In this document: positions 11,557-21,416 of the stretch, piece after piece
Layout of the letters: each line of letters starts with the position of its first letter
Position numbering within the stretch: position 1 is the stretch's first letter
Assembly (NCBI GenBank): GCA_038496445.1
Contig: JALMLS010000538.1
Coordinates: forward strand, 62,001-126,000
Origin: Trichosphaerium sp. ATCC 40318
Lineage: Eukaryota; Discosea; Flabellinia; Trichosidae
Direction: 5' to 3'
DNA length: 64,000 nucleotides
Notes under the pieces: generated by a model
What the model was told of the DNA's origin: nothing
What the model saw: only the letters and a program-made list of their open reading frames with translations
Databases searched by the model: none
Translations under genes and position numbers: made by a program

Positions 11557-12033
11557 TTATTTACCAAAGCATTCAGTTACTAAATCAATCTCCCACTGAG
11601 ACATTTTCATTAGTTTGGTGTTTTTCGTCTGCTTAAAATTGATTGACTTCGATGAATACCTCCATACATCTCCTTTACTACTTTTATCAATGGACCATCC
11701 GCCAACTTGCCAACTTTCTATACGCTTTGATACCCATTTCTCTTTCTTGGCAAGATCCAAGAGACCATGATGTGCATAGGTAGTAATCCTTCCCAATAAT
11801 TTTTTGGATGTTATAACAAATGTAGTCCTGTTATGTTCGTAAATAGTCAGGCAAAGGTATCCTTGTTTTCCTTGAGATTTTGGTTTTTCCTTCTTGCTTG
11901 TTTCTTTACCATCAATAATTATCTTAAACTTGTGTGATATTGTACAGTCTTTAGGGTCTATTTTAGAGTCCGGTTTGTTCTTACATTGTTGTTTGTACAA
12001 CTTTTTTTCGAGCATGTTTTGGCTTTTTCCCAT
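11557..12033 (-). CDS. Hypothetical intronless 158-aa protein
   Basis: One uninterrupted frame runs from ATG at 12033 to a stop at 11557. The N-terminal half is Lys-rich (KKLYKQQCKNKPDSKIDPKD, then KETSKKEKPKSQGKQG). The C-terminal half looks folded: YLCLTIYEHNRTTFVITSKK and WQVGGWSIDKSSKGDVWRY. I recognise no family. The lack of introns is unusual in this window, where almost every gene is split; it could be a recently acquired or retroposed gene. E2F-like sites lie about 240-290 bp upstream. Confidence 0.6.
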   Translation of the reverse strand: MGKSQNMLEKKLYKQQCKNKPDSKIDPKDCTISHKFKIIIDGKETSKKEKPKSQGKQGYLCLTIYEHNRTTFVITSKKLLGRITTYAHHGLLDLAKKEKWVSKRIESWQVGGWSIDKSSKGDVWRYSSKSINFKQTKNTKLMKMSQWEIDLVTECFGK

Positions 12034-12270
12034 GTTGATTGTAGGTGTTTTTCTTGGATTGGGTTGATTGATTGTAGCAAGAGATAGGTATCTACTTGTT
12101 TGTGATAGTTAGATTATGAATTAAGATGTAAGATGCTAAGTTTGGATCACGTGAAATATCAAAACACACGTGATTTTCACATGAACTTGTGAATTAACTC
12201 TGTTTTCGCTTTCGCTTGATAGCGCATGCTAAGTACAAGATAATAATTGGCAGAATACTTTAATGATGTC

Positions 12271-12328
12271 GCAACGCGGGAAAATACGTGATTATGTGCA
12301 CCGCGTCTCCTCATTTTCCCGCTATTGC
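12271..12328. promoter_or_regulatory. Inverted pair of E2F-like sites
   Basis: GCGGGAAA at 12276-12283 and TTTCCCGC at 12315-12322 form an imperfect inverted repeat. The arms extend to GCAACGCGGGAAAAT and ATTTTCCCGCTATTGC with a spacer of about 27 nt. TTTCCCGC is the classical E2F/DP consensus. The pair lies upstream of the gene at 11557-12033, and CACGTG boxes lie in between (12147 and 12167). Confidence 0.4.
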
Positions 12329-12712
12329 GTCACTTTGATTATTAGATCACCATAAACAGTACGTTTTAGCGTCCAACCACCTTGGGTACACAGATAATTA
12401 GTGTGTTCAGTTAAACTACCATTACGTGTAAAGAATAACTGGGTTTCAGAAGCAGCTAGCGCCGAAGGTTTGAATAGCGAACGAAAAATTGCGAGTCTAT
12501 TTTTTTTTGTATTACTTTTCATTATGCTTCTTTACAATTTCACTTAAATTAGTAAAATCCATGCTTATTGTACGGGTATGTCCCAATCTCTTCTTAGTAA
12601 GTTGTATTAACGAGATTTCTGACCTTGAGCGACGTTCTAAAAGATTCGAATATTTAATTTCTTGTTTTTTTGTAAAGTGAAACTCTTTATACCGTACGTC
12701 TTGGATTACCAA
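12322..12712 (-). CDS. Possible small basic protein(s) in two overlapping frames
   Basis: Two open frames overlap. One runs 12712-12512 (KKQEIKYSNLLERRSRSEIS, LTKKRLGHTRTISMD, then stop); the other runs 12522-12322 (RLAIFRSLFKPSALAASETQ, LFFTRNGSLTEHTNYLCTQG, GWTLKRTVYGDLIIKVTQ). They would be one protein if a short intron or a one-base slip joined them near 12515-12530, where there is a run of nine A. I found no splice pair that preserves the phase. Both are rich in Arg/Lys, as in small ribosomal or nucleic-acid-binding proteins, but no family is recognised. Confidence 0.3.
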
Positions 12713-12802
12713 CTATCCTGACCTGGTCACCAAGCGTTAAATAGCGTTAACGCTCAACAAGTAATTGGCGAAAGCAAGCATACAGTAATGAGCTCACCCG
12801 CA

Positions 12803-13152
12803 CTTGAGTACCAGTAGCGCAAAAATGAATTTGGTAGGTGAAATATTGTAGCTTTTTTTCTTATTTTTTACTTATATTTCTTCGCTCCGTAGATGAATTA
12901 ATAGATGGTATCTATACAAATCATACAACTGAAACTGATGTCCAATGTGCTGGTGTACATCCTATTACAGGTTAAATAGTATTGGGAGTCCAGAAGGGTG
13001 ACGTTAGAATATTCATGATTCAGGCATTGACAGATGGCAGTTTCCTTTTCTTTATGATGGTGTTGGATGTGGTATTGCATTACTTTGTCTCCTCGTATTA
13101 GTTGTAATGTTAGCATACAGAGCCAGGAAATACAAATAATCCAGTAATAAAT
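12803..13152 (+). pseudogene. Deletion-derived mini-copy of the propeller receptor gene at 19-21 kb
   Basis: This + strand block matches three separated parts of the - strand gene at 19245-21416: the sequence around the start codon (TTGAGTACCAGTAGCGCAAAA then ATGAATTTGG), the intron and exon beginning ELIDGIYTNHT, and the membrane-anchor exon (FPFLY..VGCGIALLCL). Everything between is missing. The copy keeps an ATG (12825) and the intron, but the CAA of the parent (GQIVLG) is TAA here (12973-12975), and the two coding pieces are in different frames at the deletion joint. It is therefore an inactivated, inverted, dispersed partial duplicate. At most it could give a peptide of about 30 residues. 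Confidence 0.8.
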
Positions 13153-13218
13153 ATCCGAGAAAATAAGTAAATCCACTTTCAGTTTTTTTCTTCTTTTTTT
13201 TTTGTACAGCAATTTCAT

Positions 13219-14842
13219 TTATTTTACAAGATAACGTAATGCGTTCTCAACGTTTTTGTTTTCTTCCATCCAGTCTTTGATTTTCTTTACATCTTTTCGA
13301 AGTAGAGGAACATTGTTATAATCAAGCTGAAGGCTTACACCCATTGGTGGATCCCATCGAACATATTTAAACTTTAATTGGGCAGAAAGTACTTCTAAAA
13401 ATTTACTAGTGTGATTAACGTCTGAAATCACTGCTGGCATCCTTAAAAGCCATTTCCAACCAGCATTAACTTTTGTTTGCGGTCCAGCATTGTAAGTTCC
13501 TGTACCAACAGAAAGTACAATATCAACGCATCTATTAGGGTGCATCAGGCTGACCTCTGTTACTGCTAAATCAGAAGGATTGTTAGCGCGTAAAGCACCG
13601 TCTACAAATCGTCTGCCTATCTACGTGTTAATCATTTTTCTTTTTTACTCTCCCATTCACTTGATAACGTACGTTTTACACCCTCTGGTGTAGTTTGTTC
13701 GTATTCCAAAGGTGGGAAAAATGTAGGTGCCGCAGAAGTCGCTCTAAGAGCGTCTACAAGTGGCATACCTTCAATATCAGAGAATGGTGACTCTTCAGGT
13801 TTATCATAACTTCTCAAAAGTACAACTTCCTAAAACGCGAGTAAAGAAATTGCATCTACATTATTTTTTGTAGGGTACGTCTGTTTCATCATCAACTGTA
13901 GTTACAAACACTAAAGGTGTCCTAGGTTTCTCTCCAAGTCGTTTAAGTGTCACTAAAGCCAAGAAAAAGTAAATAAAACAGCTTTCTCGAAAATGAGCGA
14001 AAAAAAAAGAACAAACGCGTGCCTCTGTCTCTCTTATAGTTATTAATACGCTCTGTTAAGAAGTTCTCCTCTAAATATTCTACTAGAGGCTCTGGTTTGT
14101 ACAAAGAGACTTTGAATAGCTGTTTGAAAGTCTTGTAACTTTTTGTTGGAAACATCACTGGAATTAAATTATAAAACAACTCTTGCGCTTCCCTTGCGCG
14201 TAATTTTAACAAGCCAATAAATATTGCGATACATCCACCAATAGATGTGCCAGCTATCATATCGAATGCTTGCCAGAGCTAAAAGCGCGTAAGAATCTAT
14301 GTTGCGGTATTTACAAGAGTCCCACGGATTGATGAACAAAAGATAGAAATCACATCAAATAAAATGTACCTCCAAACCATCGGCTAGGAGCTTGTCTTCC
14401 AAAGCAATCAAACATTCTAAAGCAATGACACCTCTACTTCCACCTCCATCAATACAAAGCACTTTGAGCCCCTTTTCTTTTGGATCAGGCTTTGTAATGC
14501 GACGTTTCTGTGACACTGTGAGCCAGAATGAACTGCGTGGAATTAAGTACCTTCATAATGCTAACGGAGGCGCGCATGACTCGTCTTTCGCGTTTGCTAT
14601 GCGTTAGCGCATTTCTGGGGGGGTCTGATAGCCTCTAAACGAATAAGTAAAAAAGTTACCGAGAATTACTAAAAACGACCTAAACGTACTCGACGGTGGT
14701 TTTTGTTATCTTCTTGTACTGTGGGAAGTACACTCTCTGTGTTAGAGTGTGGCATACCCATTTGCGGTAACTCTTGCTTTGATATCGCGTGTACACTATT
14801 CAATTCATGTTCACCTGTATCCTCTTCTTCTTTAGGCTCCAT
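13219..14842 (-). CDS. Patatin-like phospholipase
   Basis: The glycine-rich oxyanion loop CIDGGGSRGVIALE is followed by IAGTSIGGCIAIF (nucleophile elbow G-x-S-x-G, Ser in GTSIG) and, several exons on, VDGALRANNP with the catalytic Asp of the DGA/G motif. That is the Ser-Asp dyad in the right order for patatin/iPLA2 lipases. Between them lie PTKSYKTFKQLFKV and a substrate-side exon with ATSAAPTFFPPLEY. The C-terminus (IVLSVGTGTYNAGPQ then DWMEENKNVENALRYLVK) ends at 13219. The first exon (ATG 14842) is acidic and disordered (MEPKEEEDTGEHEL). Members hydrolyse acyl chains from phospholipids or neutral lipids. Junctions between about 14500 and 14700 are uncertain. Confidence 0.85.
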
Positions 14843-14967
14843 TTTGAGTGAGTTAGCGAGCTATGACACGATTGTTAAGGACTTTCGAATTTATCTGAAC
14901 GAACACTTAACGTGGCTTAGGTATGCCGGTTTTATTCCTCTTCTCACTAATTTAGGACTACAATAAT

Positions 14968-15707
14968 CTAAACGGCGTCTTTACTACGAAGCTGTGCAAA
15001 CAAGTCTCTTCGCTGGGCAGCAATTGGCGGTTTAGATTCTTTTTTACTTGTAACAACGTTTCCTTCCTTATTCTCTCGCTCTAAAGACATCACTTTAAGT
15101 ACCATTGCGTTCAACATGTCGTTTTCTACTATCTTTGATAAATGGTGGTCATCGTCCAATTCCTCCAAGTGTACAAGCCCAGTGGTTCCCAACTCAACAT
15201 CTAATCGCACTCGTTCAATTATATTTGTTGTGTCGCGTACACCGTGACAAACAACGATTGGAATACCCTTCTTTATAAGACGTGACGTCTAGAAGTATGT
15301 CATGCAAAAAAACGTGAAGAGATGCTAATTGTACCGCCAGCGCTGAGATACATAATATACAACCGCTCCATATGTTTCGTTCTACCAATTCTGCAGCGTA
15401 ACGGCCTCCACGGCTGCTTGCTATGATGACGTTTGGTTTAAATGTGTCAACTAAGCCGTTTTAACAAGGATTTAGATTGTAGTGGCAGTGTACTTGCTGT
15501 TTGGAGCGCTTTTACGCCTTCTTCAACTGTTTTACGCATGGTTGGTTCTGGGACTATTTAATTGATATTAATGGAAAGAATATGCGTAGTAGGATTACCC
15601 AGTGCCATTTGGAGCTCGAAATTACCCCTCTGAAGACATTTGTATTTTGGGCCTGTTTTACCTCCTCCAAAACCTTTGTTTATTATCAATATACGCGGTG
15701 TGGCCAT
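14968..15707 (-). CDS. Alpha/beta-hydrolase fold protein (TEX30/KANSL3-like)
   Basis: ATG at 15707 opens MATPRILIINKGFGGGK. After a 72-nt intron comes VPEPTMRKTVEEGVKALQTA. The next exon holds FKPNVIIASSRGGRYAAELV, with a nucleophile elbow (S-S-R-G-G) after a beta strand, and after another GTAC intron GIPIVVCHGVRDTT supplies the Asp and DDDHHLSKIV the His. The order Ser-Asp-His and the small size (about 200 aa) fit the dienelactone-hydrolase/TEX30 subgroup. The elbow lacks the usual first Gly (ASSRGG instead of GxSxG), as in some members of that subgroup. The substrate is unknown. It is tandem, same strand, with the lipase gene; its stop is only 126 nt from the lipase start. Confidence 0.7.
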
Positions 15708-15906
15708 TTCGGAGTAGTTGTAGTTTCTACAAGTTTTTAAAACCAAAATTCAACGAATTTCACAAAACGTGCTTTGAACCAACTTCAATATGTTGCAAGT
15801 TATTTCTTTGCATGAAAGAGAAAAAATATATGTGAATGTCAAGACTGTCAATTGATAACCTGTCGAGTTAAAGTCACGGTTTAATGAACTTTTTTTCTTT
15901 TATTTA

Positions 15907-16777
15907 TTAACTATCTTCTTCTTCCTCTTCTGATTGATTTAAACCACTGGTGCTCGATCGTGGAGTATTCACTTCCAAAAACTTCTCTCCTCCACTTACT
16001 TCTACTAAAACTGCCTCTATGGCATTACAAAAATCTTCTTTAGCGTCACAATGGTAACCTGATTGTTGGTTTAAGAAAAATTTATGGAATGATTTCAATG
16101 TGTCAAACCTGCAGACAAGTATCGAAGAGCATAAATGCGAGAAGGTGTAGATATTCCGAAATAAATATACTATTGGTAAGTAAGTTATATAGCGCGTAAA
16201 TTGGTTGAGATCAATTAATTTGTACTTGTGTAGCAAAAGAATCATTTAGGGCTGTTCTGTGATTTTGTTTTTTTGAGGCTTTCATCTCCGGCACATAATC
16301 TCGTAGAAGCTTGCATTTGTCCGTCAATTGAATAACCCCTTTCAATCTCTCACACTTATTTTAACACTAACATTAGTACAAAGTGAACAAACCACAAAGA
16401 ATAGCTATAACAAAGCGTAGGTACCAAAAAAAAGCAAATAAGAATATGCACGTGATTCTCAAAAAAAAAAAAGAAAGAGAACTATCTTACCCGTTTATCT
16501 TCAGCGTAGAAAATCATATCACCATTCATTACAAAATATCTAAAGATAATATGTCAAGCTACAGGTTCTAGAAAGCGTTTTTATGGTTTTTTCCATAAAC
16601 TAACCTTTTCTTCCAGTTTTTTACATTCCACCCTTGTTTTGTCGCCCATCCAGAGTATCTGTTTGGTTGAGAAAGAGATTTAACATAAAGCGCTTCTAAA
16701 TCTTCTTCTTCAATGTCGTCCGTAAGGGCTGTTTTGGTATCTTTTTCCTTTTCCTCTGTTCCCAAGCAATCACCCAT
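15907..16777 (-). CDS. PH-domain protein with possible N-terminal acylation
   Basis: The start MGDCLGTEEKEKDTK has Gly2 and Cys4, the arrangement used for N-myristoylation plus palmitoylation. An acidic linker leads to YSGWATKQGWNVKNWKKR, the first strands of a PH domain. Following exons give FVMNGDMIFYAEDKR, GVIQLTDKCKLL, and the closing helix DAKEDFCNAIEAVLVEVSGG. An acidic Ser-rich tail (SGLNQSEEEEEDS) ends the protein. It probably sits at a membrane through lipids and the PH domain. Exon edges between 16100 and 16560 are approximate. Confidence 0.7.
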
Positions 16778-17084
16778 AATCCCTCTGTAAAAACACTCAC
16801 TGGTTTGTAATGGACTTGTCTTGACTACGTTTCTATTGTTTGCGCTCTTCCTTGCCTATACAGGTGGTGTGCAAACTGTGTATTTCATCAAGCACCAAGT
16901 TATGTCATTCCACGTGAAGTTTTAGTACAGTACGTGTATATGGGCCAATATAAAACTGCTATAGTGTACTACGCTGTGCGAGCATTAAATCACGTGATAA
17001 AAATACTTGAAGGAAAATAAATGTGTCACTGATCACATTCTTTAAGTCTTAATACTTCTCCTGAACCATTGAAGTACGCACCTC

Positions 17085-18692
17085 ATGGATCGCCGGGTAA
17101 TATTACTCGCATGTACGCCGCTGTTTCCAAAAACGCTATAACACAACTCAGTACTTACCACATCTAGTGTTAATATCTCAAGTGGCGTCTGTAGCCAATA
17201 TTCTAGACTTTGGAGCTATCCCCTCAACAAATACTAACGAAGCAGCGGAAGCAAATACTATTGCCCTTCAAAAGGCGTTCTATGCCGCTAATACAAGCCC
17301 TACAAACGATAGAATCGTTCTGATTCCAGCTTCGCATGAATTTTACATTTTCTCCGCTGAAGTTTTCAATGTTCATGATATTACCATTCAACTTGATGGG
17401 CACGTGTTTTAAGGATTTTCTTGCGAAAATTTTCCATGCTGTGTATTTAATTAACTTCGGCCGTAGTCTCTTGGTGATTTCAAACAACATTACAGCTTAC
17501 CCACAACCATCCCAGTTTAATCATACACTCGCTGGTTTGTATATTGGTGACAGCTCAAATATCCATTTGACTGGATACGGAAAGTTCGATGGACAAGGCT
17601 ATGACTGGTGGTGGCATGTTATTCTTCTTGCTAAGGATCATAGACCTCATATGGTTCTTATGGAACGTGTTGAAGGAATAGTTATTGATAATTTGTATTT
17701 TTCAAATTCTCCTCAGTATCACCTTCTTCTTAAAGATATCAAGGACGTACATGTTAAAAATGTAACAATTTATGTTGATACAGAGAGTCAAAAAGCTATG
17801 TTTCAAAAGGCAGGGTATTGGCACGAGGAGAAAGGTGTACCGACTTTTCCATTAAACGTACATAACTTTTTCGAAAAGTTTTTTTTTGAGATTTTTTTTC
17901 TTTCTTTTTCTTGCGCTTAACGGTTTTTTTAGACGGATGGTATTGACCCAAGTGGTATCAACGTTCTAATTGAAGATGTCAGTATAGAGAATTTTGATGA
18001 CGCTGTAGCAGTCAAACCTTGTATGAAGACATAATTGAAAAAACGGCAAGAACTAATCCCACTTCTTAGGCAGCGGTAATTGTAAATTGTCGACTTGTAC
18101 AGAAAATATAGTGGTTAAAAATTCTCTAGTGACTTATGGTGTTGGTATGACGATAGGTATGTTTCGATAACACATAAATCAATTCGCTCAGTCAAGTTTA
18201 GGATCTGTACCACCTAATCCAGGGGTAAATTGTATCAAAAATGTTACCTTCGATAACATTGTTTTCAAAACTCCAATCAAAGCTATATATGTCAAGACAA
18301 ACCCTGGTACTGATGGTACTGGAATAATAGATAATATTACATACAAAAATATCGTTGGTGATGGTTCTCTATGGTACCCAATATGGATAGGTCCGCAACA
18401 ACAAGAACAACCGGGAACGAAAGGAACTGGATGTTCTTTTTTTTATCCGATAGATGATGAGTGTCCGACTCAACCACGTGTTCCTGTTACAAATATCCAC
18501 TTGAGTAATATCACATTTACAAATGGTCTTGAACTTCCTGGTGTATTGCTTTGTGATCCTGAAAAGCTTTGTACTGGTTTTACCTTCGACCAAGTTTCGA
18601 ATGAAGGAGAGTTTGGAATACAAAAAGATTACGTTTGTAAAAATGTGAAGGGTACTTCAACAAAGTCGTTCCCTACTCCATCATGTTTTTAA
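17085..18692 (+). CDS. Secreted GH28-family protein (polygalacturonase-like)
   Basis: The first exon plus the second give a signal peptide, MDRRVILLALLISQVASVA, across an intron starting GTACGCC. A parallel beta-helix follows: ILDFGAIPSTNTNEAAEANT, IHLTGYGKFDGQGYDWWWH, then TDGIDPSGINVLIEDVSIEN (the NTDG motif) and FDDAVAVK (the DD motif). The later GHG motif is replaced by YGVGMTIG and the usual R-I-K by IYVK. The C-terminal coils end at TAA 18690-18692. GH28 enzymes cleave galacturonan; with two active-site motifs altered, either specificity has shifted or activity is lost. Exons meet at introns of about 50-60 nt. Confidence 0.85.
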
Positions 18693-18809
18693 AATAAAAC
18701 TTTTGACACAACGGATTATTTGTAAGCAAAGGCAGTCTTTTACCATGACTTTCTCATCTAGCATTTTCGTGTGCCTAAGAGATGTACACATCTTTTCTCT
18801 GAGCACCAA

Positions 18810-19240
18810 TTAACAAACTAGATATCTTAAACTTAACAGTGCAGAATCTACAGGTCTCTGGTGTTTATCTTCCTCTGAAAACGCCTTCATTCCTAACAGT
18901 ATACTAAACTTATCTAGATTATGCTTGGATGCCACTGTCAACACTGGTAAAAAAATTCTGGTAGCTGCGTACAGCATCCTATGAACGTCTAAGTGTCAGA
19001 TTTTGCGCTTGCTATAGTTAGCAAAGAGAAAAGAACGTCTAGTTGCAAACGAGTTCTTTCAAGTTCTGTACCACCGGGTTTGTTTGCAAAACTGTCCATG
19101 TAAGACCCAGCTGGTTTAATCTCAACGCCGTATCGCATTAATGAATTTCTGTGAAGCTCACTCAATCTTGTTAAGTATATTTCTTTATCAGTAACTGCGT
19201 CTATCTTTCTCGGAAGAGGCAGATTATAGTCAATAGTAGT
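18810..19240 (-). pseudogene. Coding relic, C-terminal part of an unknown gene
   Basis: The - strand reads LPLPRKIDAVTDKEIYLTRL, SELHRNSLMRYGVEIKPAGS and TELERTRLQLDVLF, then, after a probable intron with a CTGACACTTAG end, RMLYAATRIFLPVLTVASKH and FSILLGMKAFSEEDK, ending TAA at 18810-18812. The text is clearly protein-like, but the open frame begins only about 10 bases past the stop of the neighbouring membrane-protein gene and has no upstream exon. It looks like a gene whose 5' part was lost when the neighbour arrived, or a short gene starting at the internal Met. Family not recognised. Confidence 0.45.
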
Positions 19241-19244
19241 TTAT

Positions 19245-21416
19245 TTAGTACCAGAATTTTTTGTATTTCTGGTATCTGTATGCTAACGTTACAACTACTA
19301 CAATGAGACAAAGTAATGCAATACCACATCCAACACCAACATAAAGAAAAGGAAAACTTTCATCTTCACAGCCACTTGAATAGTGACTAAGAAGAAGCAT
19401 TTGGTCCTTTGTCTCTACACTCAAGTTTTTGCATTCGTTCGTTTCGACTCTCTCCTCAACTTCTTCTCTTGAAAGACAACCTGCAGGTAATGTAATAGCT
19501 GCAATACCTTCAATTTGGATAGTAACATCTACAAAACAACTTGTTGTTAGAATGTAGAATTAAGCCAGTAACTACTCAAAGAGCAACATTCAACTTACTC
19601 TTTGGACATTTCAAAAAAGTTACATTTGATCCAGATTCTAAGATAATAGTATTTGCAGGAATATCACCTAATTAACACGTAAGAATACAAAGAAATGTTT
19701 GGCGTTTGTTGTACCATCAACAGTCACAATTCCTTCGAGTGTAATAGTAGGTGCTAGTGTAGAATTAATGGTAAAAATCCATACTCCACCAATACACACA
19801 GCTGAAGGTACAAACCCTTTGCAAGGTATTGAAGGTGATATAGGTAGAGGTGAAGACACAGGTGGAGGTGAAGGCACAGGTGCAGCTGGGTTAAATGGAG
19901 GGTAGACGAATATTTTAACGTCACCCTTCTGGGCTCCCAATACTATTTGGCCTGTAACAGGATGTACAGCAGCACATTGAACATCAGTTTCATTTGTATG
20001 ATTTGTATAGATACCATCTATTAATTCACCTAAAGCAGCAAACAAAATGTAAGAAAATAATAAGAAAAAAAAGTTACAATATTGTCACCTTCAAGAGTTG
20101 TTAGCGCTATCAATGTATTTCGTAATGTAAGCATGATATTGCCATTAAAATATCTCTTCACTGATGTAAACAAGTCCGATGCAGCAAACAACTCTTGATC
20201 CAAGGTATTTTGGGTTGTTGGAGATGAGTCATTAAATGAATAGTGCAAAAGTCGGAGATTTCCAGCCACGATTAGAGAGCTGTTGTAAAATAGTACGCTC
20301 TAGTTTCCAAAGTCACAATAAAAATCACTATAACACTTCAAAATATATCTTACTTGCGCATTCTCAACATCTGTTACAGAAACTCTTTGTCCTACAGGTA
20401 TACGTTAAGTTATTTGAACAATACTAGTGTGGACCAAAATTCTTAGAACTATACCTGTCAAAGTAGAATGAATCTCTACCTTACCGTTTACATATGCCAC
20501 TGCAAGAAAACGTTCGTCTGGGGAGAGTGATAGCTGGCGTATTCTAAAACTCGCGGTACTATCTGTAAAACACAAAAGTTATTGTTTCAAGATCACATTC
20601 ACAAACAACATTGGCAGAAGAAACTCGCTAATACTATAGCTGAGTACAGAACTTGAGTTCTGTCAACAGTGAACACCCCTTAATATACCAGGTATTGTTG
20701 CAAACAAGTATAGAGGTAAACCGTCTTGATTTCTAAACGGTTTTTTTGCGTACCACTAGCTGCAATCGAACTTGCATAGGTTCCATTAGGATACAACTCC
20801 ACAATATCATTACCAACTGATTCCACAGCACCAATGTAAAAATTTCCATTGGCCCGTAAAGCTATTCCTTGAGGTTGTTCGGAGTGAAACGTCAAGGTAC
20901 CAAACGGACTTGGAATACTTGTATACGACTTTACAAGTGTATCTAGAAACAACTTAAAACCCACATGACGGAGAGTTTGTTTGAACAACACTTGTCTTGT
21001 TGCACTATTGCAAACCTTGCCTCAGTTTTTTAAAGCTATTGAAACGTACAGTTATTTGAGTGTAATATCTTTATAGCTCCATCGTTTAAATTATAGCGAC
21101 CACTATCTGCTACAATAAGATACTGTCCATCGTGTGAGAATATCATCTCTTGAGGTGTTACAAGACCTAAAGCGGAAATCACCAAAAAAGTAAATCTTAT
21201 GGTAATGTGTTTATACCTGTACTAGTTGCGTTGTAAATGGCATCATGGTCACCCTCTCCTATTACAACGTCATACAACAGATATACATGAGAAAAGAGTA
21301 CTAGAGCATTGTATGTATCGTACCAAGCCATAATGGAACATCTTGAGCGTAACAAAAGGTAACACAGCCAAAAAAAGCCAAAAGAACCAAAACAAGCCGA
21401 ACAGGTCCAAATTCAT
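19245..21416 (-). CDS. Type I membrane protein with beta-propeller-like repeats and a Pro-rich stalk
   Basis: ATG at 21416 gives a hydrophobic signal (MNL...FWFFWLFLAVLP). Exons then carry WD/NHL-like blades: GLVTPQEMIFSHDGQYLIVA, QPQGIALRANGNFYIGAVE, IRQLSLSPDERFLAVAYVNG and VQCAAVHPVTGQIVLGAQKG. A Pro/Ser stalk (PAAPVPSPPPVSSPLPISPS) is followed by ITLEGIVTVDGTTNAK, SGSNVTF and a Cys-containing juxtamembrane part, then the helix YVGVGCGIALLCLIVVVVTL with a Tyr/Lys tail, ending TAA at 19245-19247. The layout suggests a surface receptor or adhesion protein. A mini-copy lies at 12803-13152, and the lectin protein at 54412-56767 has a similar stalk module. Confidence 0.75.

Noticed and set aside
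14392-14966. Two + strand ORFs over the patatin 5' exons
   Set aside because: The - strand carries the DGGGSRG motif and the first exon in frame; the + frames have no motif.
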